From Parashewanella sp965200795 (GTDB taxonomy: Bacteria; Pseudomonadota; Gammaproteobacteria; Enterobacterales; Shewanellaceae), in the NCBI GenBank assembly GCA_965200795.1, contig CBDAVB010000003.1, positions 274,216 through 338,215 of the forward strand: a stretch of 64,000 nt of DNA, written 5' to 3'. Below the pieces are notes generated by a model, which saw only the letters and a program-made list of their open reading frames with translations, was not told the origin of the DNA and searched no databases. Every line of letters starts with the position of its first letter. Within the stretch, counting starts at the first letter, position 1. The translations under genes were made by a program, and so were the position numbers. Shown here piece by piece: positions 7,673-16,142 of this stretch.

Positions 7673-9292
7673 CTCGATGCTGCAGTTTTTCTTAATTGAC
7701 AATCATGCAGCATAACCCATATTCTGAAATGTTTTTGCATGGGATTTTAATGAAGGAATTTCTTCCTGACGACCTAAATCTCTACCTGCCATATGCCTGC
7801 TAGAGTCTCGTTCTGGTAAGGAATCATGGAGTGCCGTAATTAAGCTCTCTAATGCTGCATTTGGATCATTGGCACATACCACTTCTTGAATCGTAGCAAC
7901 AAGCGCTTCAACTTTTAGGCGTTCAATTAGGCAACCCACAGGCATCCCAGGGTGTTTGTTTTTAAGCCGGACAGACTGCTCAGGATGTTGCAACAGTAAA
8001 TGCTCGCACAGAAGGCTTAAGATCAGGCCATGCTCCGAACCATCGACACCTTGCTGTTTGCTCAACTTGTTCCAACCGCAATGAGCTTTCCAATCTTGGA
8101 TAAAAACCTCTACTAACCACCTTAATGTATAAAGTCTTGCTATATCATGGTGATGCCATGACATATTGCTAGCGATCAAGTAACGATATTCTTCTTCTCC
8201 TTCATATTTTAGCGCCACAACAAATCTCCGTTTACTATGCGCATTAACATATAGCCTCGCAGCCATCATGGTGACTTTCTTCTCTTCACCACCGCGAATA
8301 GACAGTTGAAGTTCAACACCTTTTTGACGATTAAAATAGGTATCAACTCGTGCTTTTGAGTTCTTGCTGCTCACTCGTTGATTTGTTCTTAATTGACTGA
8401 CTATTTGAGCGTGATGAGTGATTTCTTCAGCTTTATCCATGAAATCAGCAGTCCCATATAATGCATCGGCTAATACGCTCTTGATTTTAAAGTTTGGAAA
8501 GGCGGTGGTAAATTCTCTTAGCATTTCTAGTGCAAGCGCTTGTTTAGTCGGATAGTTAACATGGTCAGGCATGGGTCTTTGTGGTCGCTCTTTTTTAGCG
8601 ATACCTTGTCGTTGCAGCTCTTTATCCCGTTTGCTCCAAATGGCGAGATTCGGATCGGGGGTATAAAACCTAAACCCAACTGGAAAGGTTACCGTATCGG
8701 TGACAAGTACCATGAATATCAGCTCTTGCCCATTGATATACCCACCTGTCGGTTTGTCTTTGATTTTATGTGCACCTGCAATACAAGTCGTTTTTTTAGC
8801 TCGGTGTTTATGGGTATCATCAATATCTAAATGGCCGTTTGTTAATTGATAATGTTTGAATATATTGCAAATACTCGCTTGAAGTAGGTACTGCCAAGGG
8901 ATTTTAGCTTTGTAGAATATCCAGCATAAGCCCGTTGACTTGAAAACGCCTAAACTTCTCCGTTCAAAAGCTGCCCAGTTCAAAGCCTCAGTCATGATAA
9001 CTCCAGTGATCATCGCTCCTAATACTATTTTTTGAGTTCTTGTTAATTTTAATGAGGGTTTAATCAAGGATAACGAAACATTTAATGCATCAAAAAATTG
9101 AGTAACAATTGAAAGGCTACGAATAAACATAATGAACTGCTTGACGAGTATAAGCTTTGAGTTCACTCTAACACTTCAGACTGCTGTTGTGATGCTGATT
9201 ATGCTTCGGATGCCTTAGCATGGAGTCGCAGCAGTAGTTTGACCTATAGCTAAATCAATTTTTTATCAAGCTCTAAAAACTGCAGCATCGAG
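7673..9292 (-). mobile_element. IS4-type element, copy 1, complete (1620 bp)
   Basis: Inverted ends ctcgatgctgcag / ctgcagcatcgag bound the element, with TTAAA duplicated at 7668-7672 and 9293-9297. An identical-length second copy in the opposite direction sits at 58788-60407. It is inserted in the old ISL3 copy. Confidence 0.9.
7703..9166 (-). CDS. IS4-superfamily transposase
   Basis: A 487-residue DDE transposase, identical in sequence to the one at 58914-60377. Visible are a first Asp in GHLDIDDTHKHR, a second Asp in SVLADALYGTADF and the Glu with a YREK-like context in YTLRWLVEVFIQDWKAHCGW. Two identical copies suggest a recently active element. Confidence 0.88.
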   Translation of the reverse strand: MNSKLILVKQFIMFIRSLSIVTQFFDALNVSLSLIKPSLKLTRTQKIVLGAMITGVIMTEALNWAAFERRSLGVFKSTGLCWIFYKAKIPWQYLLQASICNIFKHYQLTNGHLDIDDTHKHRAKKTTCIAGAHKIKDKPTGGYINGQELIFMVLVTDTVTFPVGFRFYTPDPNLAIWSKRDKELQRQGIAKKERPQRPMPDHVNYPTKQALALEMLREFTTAFPNFKIKSVLADALYGTADFMDKAEEITHHAQIVSQLRTNQRVSSKNSKARVDTYFNRQKGVELQLSIRGGEEKKVTMMAARLYVNAHSKRRFVVALKYEGEEEYRYLIASNMSWHHHDIARLYTLRWLVEVFIQDWKAHCGWNKLSKQQGVDGSEHGLILSLLCEHLLLQHPEQSVRLKNKHPGMPVGCLIERLKVEALVATIQEVVCANDPNAALESLITALHDSLPERDSSRHMAGRDLGRQEEIPSLKSHAKTFQNMGYAA

Positions 9293-9995
9293 TTAAAGCG
9301 ATTGGACTCGATGAAACGGCGGCTAAACGCGGCCGCAACTATTCTTACAGAGCATCGTTACTGTTTTCATTGGCCTGGCAAGAAAGACAAGCCTGCTGTG
9401 TTCGCTGCGCCCGGAAAAGGTAAGGAAACCGTTAAGCGATTTAAGTCTTTTCTTACAGAGCATCAAGGCAAAGCCGATAATGTACCTGAAGTCGTGTGTG
9501 ATATGTCAAGAGCTTTCCTGTCAGCAGCAGAGGAAGAGTTCCCGGACGCTAACGTAACGCTTGATTGGTTCCATGTTGTGCGACTGTTCACTAAAGCGGT
9601 TGATGAAGTACGTAAAGCGGAGAGAAAAACCCAACCGCATCCAAAGAGCCTGCGCCGGGCAGTACTGAAAAATGCAGACGGCTCAACTTACAGAGAAGCA
9701 AAAAGAAGCACTTGCAGAGCTAGAGTCCAGCGACCTGAATACAGCAACAGCTTGGCGAATTAAGGAACAACTCCGTCGGATACGTCAAGCTGAAACCGCT
9801 CACGCCGCCCGTTGGAGGCTGACGTATTTCATTAATTTCGCTAAGAAACAGTTGGGTAACATAGAAATGTCAGAACCAGTCCGAAAAGCGCCTGAAACGG
9901 TTGAAAGGCATGCGGAGAGAATTTTACGGCGCTGGTCATCCACGTATACGAATGCTCGGATGGAAGGTTTAAACAATCTATTTCAAGCGGCCAGG
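9293..9995 (+). pseudogene. Old ISL3 copy, fragment 3 (transposase middle, frameshifted)
   Basis: The sequence matches the middle of ISL3 transposase from IGFDETAAKR (here IGLDETAAKR) to ARMEGLNNLFQAAR, with many substitutions. It has a small insertion near 9340-9365 that repeats ttacagagcatcg and a frameshift near 9690, so no full protein can be made. It stops at 9995 where a separate transposon unit begins; the missing ISL3 tail reappears at 13605. Confidence 0.85.
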
Positions 9996-10039
9996 TGTAG
10001 TTGCTTGCACTTATAAATCGGTTTGCCCGCGTTTATCCG
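9996..10039 (+). repeat. Left 44-bp imperfect terminal inverted repeat
   Basis: It aligns without gaps to the reverse complement of 13561-13604 (32 of 44 positions). The terminal TGTAG and the inner CGCGTTTATCCG are fully conserved. Confidence 0.7.
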
Positions 10040-10048
10040 CTAATTTCC

Positions 10049-10160
10049 GCTCACAATAAATGATTTTATAAAAATACGATTGCTCACATTAACCGATTCT
10101 CGAAAGCACGCCGCTCACTTTAAGTGATTTTGTCGAGCTATGTTGATCACTTAAAGTGAG
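10049..10160. repeat. Spaced GCTCAC repeats and 15-bp inverted repeat
   Basis: GCTCAC occurs at 10049, 10082 and 10113, each followed by an A/T-rich stretch and a GATT-like end, spaced 33 and 31 bases. CTCACTTTAAGTGAT (10114-10128) and its exact inverted copy ATCACTTAAAGTGAG (10146-10160) flank 17 bases, and each arm is itself nearly palindromic. These look like protein-binding sites, perhaps transposase sites of an IS21-type end or a regulatory site downstream of the repeat-protein gene. Confidence 0.5.
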
Positions 10161-10224
10161 TCTGTATCCGATAGAACCCCGATAAACTGATACACATTTT
10201 TAAAACGGCTGTCTCATTTTCGGA

Positions 10225-10256
10225 CAAAAACCATTTAGATGGACTGCTCTAAATGG
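10225..10256 (-). terminator. Terminator after PPR-SMR gene copy 1
   Basis: CCATTTAGA (10231-10239) pairs with TCTAAATGG (10248-10256), and on the minus strand the hairpin is followed by TTTTTG. It lies about 50 bases after the stop of the gene ending at 10305. The second copy of the gene has a degenerate version. Confidence 0.75.
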
Positions 10257-10304
10257 GCCGCGCCGGATTAGAAAAAAGCCATCATTTGATATTATTCAAT
10301 CCAA

Positions 10305-12671
10305 TCACTCACTAACTGAAGATAACCAAACTGTCATCAACCCTTGATTTGAAGTATCTGTCTCATATCGAGCAACCCGACTTTGCCTCCGGAGCACCAC
10401 CTCAAAAGCCGCGCGGTAATGAATGCCATGCCGATACCCCGTAATTAACCTAAGCATGTTAATATTTTTTTGGTCTTTTGTACTATTCAGGTGCTTCATT
10501 AAAACAGCGACGGCCACGTCCGTGGTGATAATCTCGCTGATTTTCGTGATACCCGCTTTTCCCGTTAATGCGCTGTGATGAAAATCAATTGTCAAACAGT
10601 TAGGCTTTGATTCACCTTCTTGTATGCCAAGGGTACCGCATAAGACCTTCTTCTCCACAAGGTTGTCTAAAAGGGAAAAAGCACGAGACTGGTATTTTTC
10701 CGCTGTATCTTTTATTGAACAAAATAAGGCGACATTAGCATAAGCGCTTATCAATGCTTCCAGGGTGGTGACGTTTTGTGTCAGCTTTAACTTCTCGAAC
10801 AAGGCCACCACGTCTTCTGCTTTTTTTATCCAGTAAAGCCCGGCATCGTGGCGGGCCGCGTTACCGTAGGCCGTAATACGAGCATTCAAGGTGGTGACGT
10901 TTTGCGTCAGTTTTAACTTCTCGAACAAGGCCACCGCGTCCTCTGCTTTTTTTATCCAGTAAAGCCCGGCATCGTGGCGGGCCGCGTTACCATAGGCCGT
11001 AATAAGAGCACTCAAGGTGGTGACGTTTTGTGCCAGCTTTAACGTCTCGAACAAGGCCGCCGCGTCTTCTGCTTTTTTTATCCAGTAAAGCCCGGCATCG
11101 TGGCGGGCCGCGTTACCGTAGGCCGTAATACGAGCATTCAAGGTGGTGACGTTTTGCGTCAGTTTTAACTTCTCGAACAAGGCCACCGCGTCTTCTGCTT
11201 TTTTTATCCAGTAAAGCCCGGCATCGTGGCGGGCCGCGTTACCGTAGGCCGTAATAAGAGCACTCAAGGTGGTGACGTCTTGTGCCAGCTTTAACGTCTC
11301 GAACAAGGCCGCCGCGTCTTCTGCTTTTTTTATCCAGTAAAGCCCGGCATCGTGGCGGGCCGCGTTACCATAGGCCGTAATAAGAGCACTCAAGGTGGTG
11401 ACGTTTTGTGCCAGCTTTAACGTCTCGAACAAGGCCGCCGCGTCCTCTGCTTTTTGTATCCAGTAAAGCCCGGCATCGTGGCGGGCCGCGTTACCATAGG
11501 CCGTAATACGAGCATTCAAGGTGGTGACGTCTTGTGTCAGCTTTAACGTACCGAACAAGGCCGCCGCGTCTTCTGCTTTTTTTATCCAGTAAAGCCCGGC
11601 ATCGTGGCGGGCCGCGTTACCATAGGCCGTAATACGAGCACTCAAGGTGGTGACGTCTTGTGTCAGCTTTAACGTACCGAACAAGGCCACCACGACTTCT
11701 ACTTTTTGTATCCAGTAAAGCCCGGCATCGTGGCGGGCCGCGTTACCATAGGCCGTAATACGAGCATTCAAGGTGGTGACGTCTTGTGTCAGCTTTAACG
11801 TACCGAACAAGGCCGCCGCGTCTTCTGCTTTTTGTATCCAGTAAAGCCCGGCATCGTGGCGGGCCGCGTTACCATAGGCCGTAATACGAGCATTCAAGGT
11901 GGTGACGTCTTGTGTCAGCTTTAACGTACCGAACAAGGCCGCCGCGTCTTCCACTTTTTTTATCCAGTAAAGCCCGGCATCGTGGCGGGCCGCGTTACCA
12001 TAGGCCGTAATACGAGCATTCAAGGTGGTGACGTCTTGTGTCAGCTTTAACGTCTCGAACAAGGCCGCCGCGTCTTCTGCTTTTTGTATCCAGTAAAGCC
12101 CGGCATCGTGGCGCGCCGCATTGCCATAGGCTGTGACGCAGGCATTTAAAATAGGAACATCAACAGGAATACCCGCATGCAACGCATATCGGATAAGGCA
12201 CTCGACAATAACGGGGGAGCCATTGTCATCTGCTTTTTTTATGTTGGAATTTAACACCTTCAGTACATTGCGGTTGCCATAATCCGAACTATGACGACTT
12301 AATATTCTCTTTATATCGTAACCGAGGAAATCCCGATATACCGCTCTTTGTTCAGAAGGCTGAAGAAATGAGCGTGTGAAGGCATTGAACTCTTCAAATG
12401 AAGTGCGTGTTGACCATTGAAAGCCGTCTCTGCTTTGCATTGAACGATGAGAATACTGTGCTCCCCGCGGTTCAATACGTCTATAGCCTTGATGAAAATG
12501 TTTCGCTCGGGCAGCGCCGGCCTTTTCGGGGACGTAGCTCTCATTAGAACGGCGTCCCAACCGGACGAGCTTTTGTTCTTTATCCTTATCTTGATAACTT
12601 TGAACGCGGCGCTCCGCTTTGCCGGTCGCACCACTCCCTGTGGAGTCAAGACGGTTTAATCCTGATGCCAT
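10305..12671 (-). CDS. PPR-SMR repeat protein, 11 repeats (copy 1)
   Basis: Residues 1-110 are rich in Ser, Gly, Arg and Gln without a classical signal peptide. Residues 172-633 are 11 tandem 42-residue units of the type VTTLNARITAYG...AEDAAALFETLKLTQD. This fits a pentatricopeptide repeat with a longer inter-helix loop (RHDAGLYWIKK). Residues 634-676 are a diverged capping repeat. Residues 693-784 resemble an SMR domain: IDFH (family LDxH) at 695-698, LITG at 742-745 and an NQGLMTVWL end. PPR proteins bind single-stranded RNA one base per repeat; some plant PPR-SMR proteins cut RNA. Residue 5 and the last residue per repeat read ND, ND, ND, ND, SD, NN, SD, SN, NN, SN, NN. A Sel1/TPR-type solenoid is the main alternative. 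Confidence 0.75.
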   Translation of the reverse strand: MASGLNRLDSTGSGATGKAERRVQSYQDKDKEQKLVRLGRRSNESYVPEKAGAARAKHFHQGYRRIEPRGAQYSHRSMQSRDGFQWSTRTSFEEFNAFTRSFLQPSEQRAVYRDFLGYDIKRILSRHSSDYGNRNVLKVLNSNIKKADDNGSPVIVECLIRYALHAGIPVDVPILNACVTAYGNAARHDAGLYWIQKAEDAAALFETLKLTQDVTTLNARITAYGNAARHDAGLYWIKKVEDAAALFGTLKLTQDVTTLNARITAYGNAARHDAGLYWIQKAEDAAALFGTLKLTQDVTTLNARITAYGNAARHDAGLYWIQKVEVVVALFGTLKLTQDVTTLSARITAYGNAARHDAGLYWIKKAEDAAALFGTLKLTQDVTTLNARITAYGNAARHDAGLYWIQKAEDAAALFETLKLAQNVTTLSALITAYGNAARHDAGLYWIKKAEDAAALFETLKLAQDVTTLSALITAYGNAARHDAGLYWIKKAEDAVALFEKLKLTQNVTTLNARITAYGNAARHDAGLYWIKKAEDAAALFETLKLAQNVTTLSALITAYGNAARHDAGLYWIKKAEDAVALFEKLKLTQNVTTLNARITAYGNAARHDAGLYWIKKAEDVVALFEKLKLTQNVTTLEALISAYANVALFCSIKDTAEKYQSRAFSLLDNLVEKKVLCGTLGIQEGESKPNCLTIDFHHSALTGKAGITKISEIITTDVAVAVLMKHLNSTKDQKNINMLRLITGYRHGIHYRAAFEVVLRRQSRVARYETDTSNQGLMTVWLSSVSE
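10773..12158 (-). repeat. Eleven 126-bp tandem repeats (coding)
   Basis: The 1386-bp block is exactly 11 x 126 bp in frame inside the PPR-SMR gene. Units differ by few substitutions. The recurrent ones switch AAT/AGT at codon 5, GAC/AAC at codon 42, cgt/ctt at codon 7 and gag/ggt at codon 35. High DNA identity makes unequal crossing-over likely. Confidence 0.97.
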
Positions 12672-12842
12672 CTTTTAACTGAGAGGAGAGTAAGTAGTCG
12701 CTTAAAAGTTTTTAACTCAAGAAATTTATAAAAACTTTGCGGTGTATCATAAAATAGTACTTTCAGTTCATATTTTTATTTTATTCGAGCGTTATCATGA
12801 AAAGAGTCGTACGCGTTTTTGTTAAGTAATAAAAATTCTCAA

Positions 12843-13340
12843 TAAAACAGACAGCTGAAATCTTTGAGGTGTGCGAAATTACGGTATCAAAGCGGATTGA
12901 CGCCTGGTATGAGTAAGGCGTATCAGGCATGTTTGATGACAGACGCTCCGGGCGCCCGGGAATTTATTCTCAAGATGAGGCGTTACTTTTGAAGTCATAC
13001 GCAGATGAAGAGCTCACCAACTTAAGAGCGCGCAATCATTAATAATAAATTCAGCAGATAAATCACGCAGCTTAGGCACCGTAAAAAGAACGATAAAAAA
13101 ATTTTAATTACAGCTACAAGCGAATGAGGCGCTCACTTAAGAAAAAGCGCGATGAAACACATTTTCAGACTACTTACGATGAGTTAGCGAGCTGTGTACA
13201 GGCAGAAAAAGAAGGGAAAACAGAACTTTACTACTCCTGAATTCGGATAATTAGTGCTTACGGAACTTATTCTAAACTTAAAAAAGAAGTCATGACAATA
13301 CCGGACGATTACCGTTCAAAATATGAACTGACTTTTAGTT
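12843..13340 (+). pseudogene. Degenerate IS630-family transposase
   Basis: A broken frame with several stops still shows the IS630 pattern: helix-turn-helix (AEIFEVCEITVSKRIDAWYE), the GMFDDRRSGRP linker, and later DELASCVQAEKEGKT. The 5' part of this relic (to about 12977) is also found upstream of the second PPR-SMR gene, running away from it in both places, so it was part of the duplicated segment. Confidence 0.7.
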
Positions 13341-13560
13341 AGCTACTTATGTTACCGCAATAGTACCGCGCATTTAGATATCGAATAAATGACTGAAAAG
13401 TATTTAATATATTCGAGGCGTTTTTTTCGTTCCTGAGAGCAAACAAATCAGTAAATCACAAGCAAAAAAACGATTTGGAGTAATTAATCCAAGTTGAAAC
13501 GGGGCAAATATGTGTTAGCCCCATGAAATAACCGTCATCAAAATCGTGAGCAGAAAATGA
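13341..13560. other. Non-coding stretch inside the transposon unit
   Basis: A/T-rich DNA without a plausible gene. One hairpin is visible at about 13499-13525 (GGGGC, 12-base loop, GCCCC) with no T-run. GCTCAC in inverted orientation (gtgagc) lies near 13545, mirroring the left end of the unit. Confidence 0.5.
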
Positions 13561-13604
13561 CGGATAAACGCGAGCAAGCGCGCTTATGAAAGCGAGCGGC
13601 TACA
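13561..13604 (-). repeat. Right 44-bp imperfect terminal inverted repeat
   Basis: Reverse complement of the left end at 9996-10039 with 32 of 44 matches. The outermost bases read CTACA on the plus strand, so both tips are TGTAG read outward to inward. Confidence 0.7.
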
Positions 13605-13717
13605 GCTAGAACACGAGCTGGAGGGTATCGTAATACAGGGACATTTATGACCATGATTTTTATGATTGCCAGCCCGGTGTCTGATCTACTCAAATCCATA
13701 TGAAACGACGAAGAGCC
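13605..13717 (+). pseudogene. Old ISL3 copy, fragment 4 (3' end)
   Basis: It matches the last codons and right terminal repeat of ISL3 (ending gacgaagagcc) with substitutions. It continues exactly where fragment 3 breaks off at 9995, so both belong to one old element split by the 3.6-kb unit. Confidence 0.8.
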
Positions 13718-13826
13718 ACCAAAATGCTACCACCATTCATCATAAAGTGACTTGCGAAAGTGTGTCGTAAGACGCGGGTCATTTGTCCTTTTGGTAGTTT
13801 GATACCTGCTCGACTTACGGCATAAA

Positions 13827-14947
13827 TATACCCGTGATCATTCAAGATGCGATTTTTTCAAACAAAGGCTTGCAATTTTCTGTAATGAGATCATCATAGC
13901 AACATGATTGAAATATCCTTAACCAAAGAAGAAAAACATTCTCTGGAATCACGACATAAATCGTCAAGTGATAGCCGTGAATGTGACCGAATTAAAGTTG
14001 TTCTGTTACGTTCAGAAGGCTGGTCTTATTCTTTAATTGCTCAAGCGTTACGGATAGATAAAACAACAGTCAAACGTCATTTTGATGACTATCAATCTCA
14101 AGAAAAACTGAAACCCGAAAATGGCGGTTCAGTCAGTCGGCTCACTCCAGAGCAAACCGAGTTTTTGATAGCCCATTTAACAAAATTCACTTTCGCTCAT
14201 ACACATCAAATTGTGAGTTATATTGATGAAACCTTTGGTGTGAAATTTACGGTTGCAGGGTTAAACAAATGGCTGCATCGCAATGGCTTCAGTTACAAAA
14301 AGCCTAAGGGTGTTCCCCATAAATTTGATGAGCAAAAGCAAGCCGAATTTAAAGAAAAATACGAGACATTAAAGGCCGAAAAGCCTGATAATGAGCCAAT
14401 TGTATTTATGGACGCTGTCCATCCTACCATGGCAACAAAGCTGTCTTACGGTTGGATAAAAAGAGGTGAAGATAAGCTGATTAACACCACAGGCAGCCGT
14501 ACTCGCTTGAATATTATTGGTGGCATTCAGCTGGGGAAGTTGGCTGAAACTGTGACAGCCCAATATGAGCGCGTCAACCAAGAATCTGTTGTGGATTTTT
14601 TAGTAAAACTGAAAGCTCAACATTCTAAAGCTGAGCGTATTCACCTCATCTTAGATGGTGCTGCTTATCACCGAGCAGGCAGCGTAAAAGAAAAAGCAAA
14701 GGAGCTGAAAATCGAGCTTCATTACTTACCACCATACAGTCCGAATTTAAACCCAATTGAGCGGCTCTGGAAAGTAATGAATGAGCATGTGAGAAATAAT
14801 GAATATTTTGCTTCAGCCAAAGAATTCCGAAAACGGATAAATCATTTTTTCGATGTCAAACTTCCAGAAATCGCGGATACTTTAACGAGTAGGATTACTG
14901 ACAACTTTCAAACGCTCACATCTGCAACTTGAATTTGCTTGGGTATA
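13827..14947 (+). mobile_element. IS630-family element, complete
   Basis: Both ends start TATACCC and share the inner blocks ATTCAAG and TGC (TATACCCGTGATCATTCAAG at the left, TATACCCAAGCAAATTCAAG at the right read inward). The outer TA is the family's target duplication. The element encloses one uninterrupted transposase gene. Further copies are at 54383-55509 (broken) and 1189-1343 (tail only). Confidence 0.88.
13904..14932 (+). CDS. IS630-family transposase, intact
   Basis: 342 residues. The N-terminal helix-turn-helix domain contains SYSLIAQALRIDKTTVKRHF, and the mariner-like DDE domain has Asp in VFMDAVHP, Asp in HLILDGAAYH and Glu in LNPIERLWK. All three catalytic residues and the full length are present. 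It is the only undamaged copy of this element in the window. Confidence 0.93.
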   Translation: MIEISLTKEEKHSLESRHKSSSDSRECDRIKVVLLRSEGWSYSLIAQALRIDKTTVKRHFDDYQSQEKLKPENGGSVSRLTPEQTEFLIAHLTKFTFAHTHQIVSYIDETFGVKFTVAGLNKWLHRNGFSYKKPKGVPHKFDEQKQAEFKEKYETLKAEKPDNEPIVFMDAVHPTMATKLSYGWIKRGEDKLINTTGSRTRLNIIGGIQLGKLAETVTAQYERVNQESVVDFLVKLKAQHSKAERIHLILDGAAYHRAGSVKEKAKELKIELHYLPPYSPNLNPIERLWKVMNEHVRNNEYFASAKEFRKRINHFFDVKLPEIADTLTSRITDNFQTLTSAT

Positions 14948-15142
14948 AAAGCATTTTCACAACCATTAAAAAGACAACCACGAACTTTAGCCCACATTTC
15001 GCATGGGGATTTAAGTATCCCCTATATTTTCAACTATTAACAAAAAAGAAACATAGTTCTTGTAGTGCTGCCATACGGTTTACCAAATTTCAGGTATGCC
15101 AATAGGCTTCTGTCGTGAAGCTAGACTTTTCCTGTCTTAACA

Positions 15143-16142
15143 TTACGCAATGTTGTAAATACGACTCACCTCACTACCAAACAGGGTTAAAATTTTTCTC
15201 TTTTCTGGAGTAATACCCGATATCGCTGAACCTTGCCCTTTAATCGTAACGACATGAACAATGCTCATTACTTGAAATATCCACCTCAATGTTGGTGTGA
15301 AAGTCGGTTTATTCGTCTGACTAAGGATCGTTTCATTATTTCTTTTCAGTGATTCTCTAAATTGATATTGCCCTGGGTTGTAGACCATTAAGCTGAAGGT
15401 CATTATCATCATTAGGGCATTGATGCGCTCTGGTCTTTTTAAAAATAGGTTGTCTAAGTGGAAGGCTGGGTCTTTGATAAGACGAAAGCCTCGCTCAACA
15501 CCTTGTTGACTCTTGTAGCTATCAAGTACGGCTTTAGGAGACATATCAAAATGATTGGTCGCCAAAACAAATCGACCCACTCGATTTCGGTAGGGGCGCT
15601 GCCTGTCCTCTGAAGGTGTGAATGCTGTTTCTATTTGATAGTGAGAAAACTCTTGTTTAGCACCTTTTTTCGGGCGTCCTTTACTCGGGTATTTTTTTAT
15701 CTCAACCAGCTGGTAACTCACATCGTGGTATTTTACTGTTTTTGCAAATTGTTCAAAGGCTTGCTCTGCATCGGCACGACAAAATAATTCTTTTTTTGCG
15801 AGCTTGTCAGCCTCACGTTCAATACGGTCTTTTTCTTCTTGTATTTGGCTTTCTAGTGTTTTTAACTGCTTTTTTGCCGCTTGTTTTGAGTACACCATCA
15901 AGTTGCATTGCGTTAACCCTCGCTCGGTATGCCCAAACCATGCACCTTGGTTGTCATCATCTAATTCAATCCAAGAAAATTGGCTTTCATCCGCTTCTCT
16001 TAGCTGCTTTATCAAAGTGATGTGGTTGGGGATGCGAGTGATCCAATGATAAAACGCATTTTTGAGTTCATCATTGACATACAGAGCCGAGTCAGCGACA
16101 ACTGTCGTATCTGGCGCTTGTTTCAACTGCTCTCTAAAAGCC
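15143..16142 (-). pseudogene. IS1634-family transposase, 3' part (interrupted)
   Basis: C-terminal 330 residues of a large DDE transposase. The Asp in TVVADSALYVND and the Glu region in YKSQQGVERGFRLIKDP are present. The N-terminal part is at 17488-18127; ISL3 copy B lies between them. Joining the two at the duplicated TAAAAGCC restores a continuous frame (IKAF-REQLKQAPDTT). The gene is dead as it stands but would be restored by precise loss of the ISL3. Confidence 0.88.

Larger units (their letters stand above)
9996..13604. mobile_element. 3.6-kb transposon-like unit carrying a PPR-SMR gene
   Basis: The two ends are inverted repeats of 44 bases with 32 matches and no gaps; both start TGTAG and end GCGTTTATCCG. 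They interrupt the old ISL3 copy, whose sequence resumes outside with a diverged 6-base overlap (gccagg / gctaga) that could be the target duplication. Further GCTCAC repeats just inside the left end resemble the multiple end repeats of IS21-family elements. No istA/istB-like gene lies inside, so it would be non-autonomous. Contents are one large repeat-protein gene and an IS630 relic. Confidence 0.6.

Noticed and set aside
8540..8830. 96-residue ORF on the plus strand (and its mirror at 59250-59540)
   Set aside because: It lies wholly antisense inside the IS4 transposase gene and has no family resemblance.
10773..12158. Regular direct repeats that could suggest a CRISPR array
   Set aside because: The units are 126 bp, back to back without spacers, in frame and part of a long open reading frame.
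10773..12158. Sel1-like or TPR solenoid instead of PPR
   Set aside because: The segment DAGLYWIKKAED resembles Sel1, but the unit start (VTTLNARITAYG), the LFETLK helix and the N/S-D/N pair at unit edges, plus the SMR-like tail, fit PPR better. Not fully excluded.
12447..12659. ORFs overlapping the 5' part of the PPR-SMR gene in other frames
   Set aside because: They are present in both copies only because the coding sequence is conserved; no start signals or known domains.
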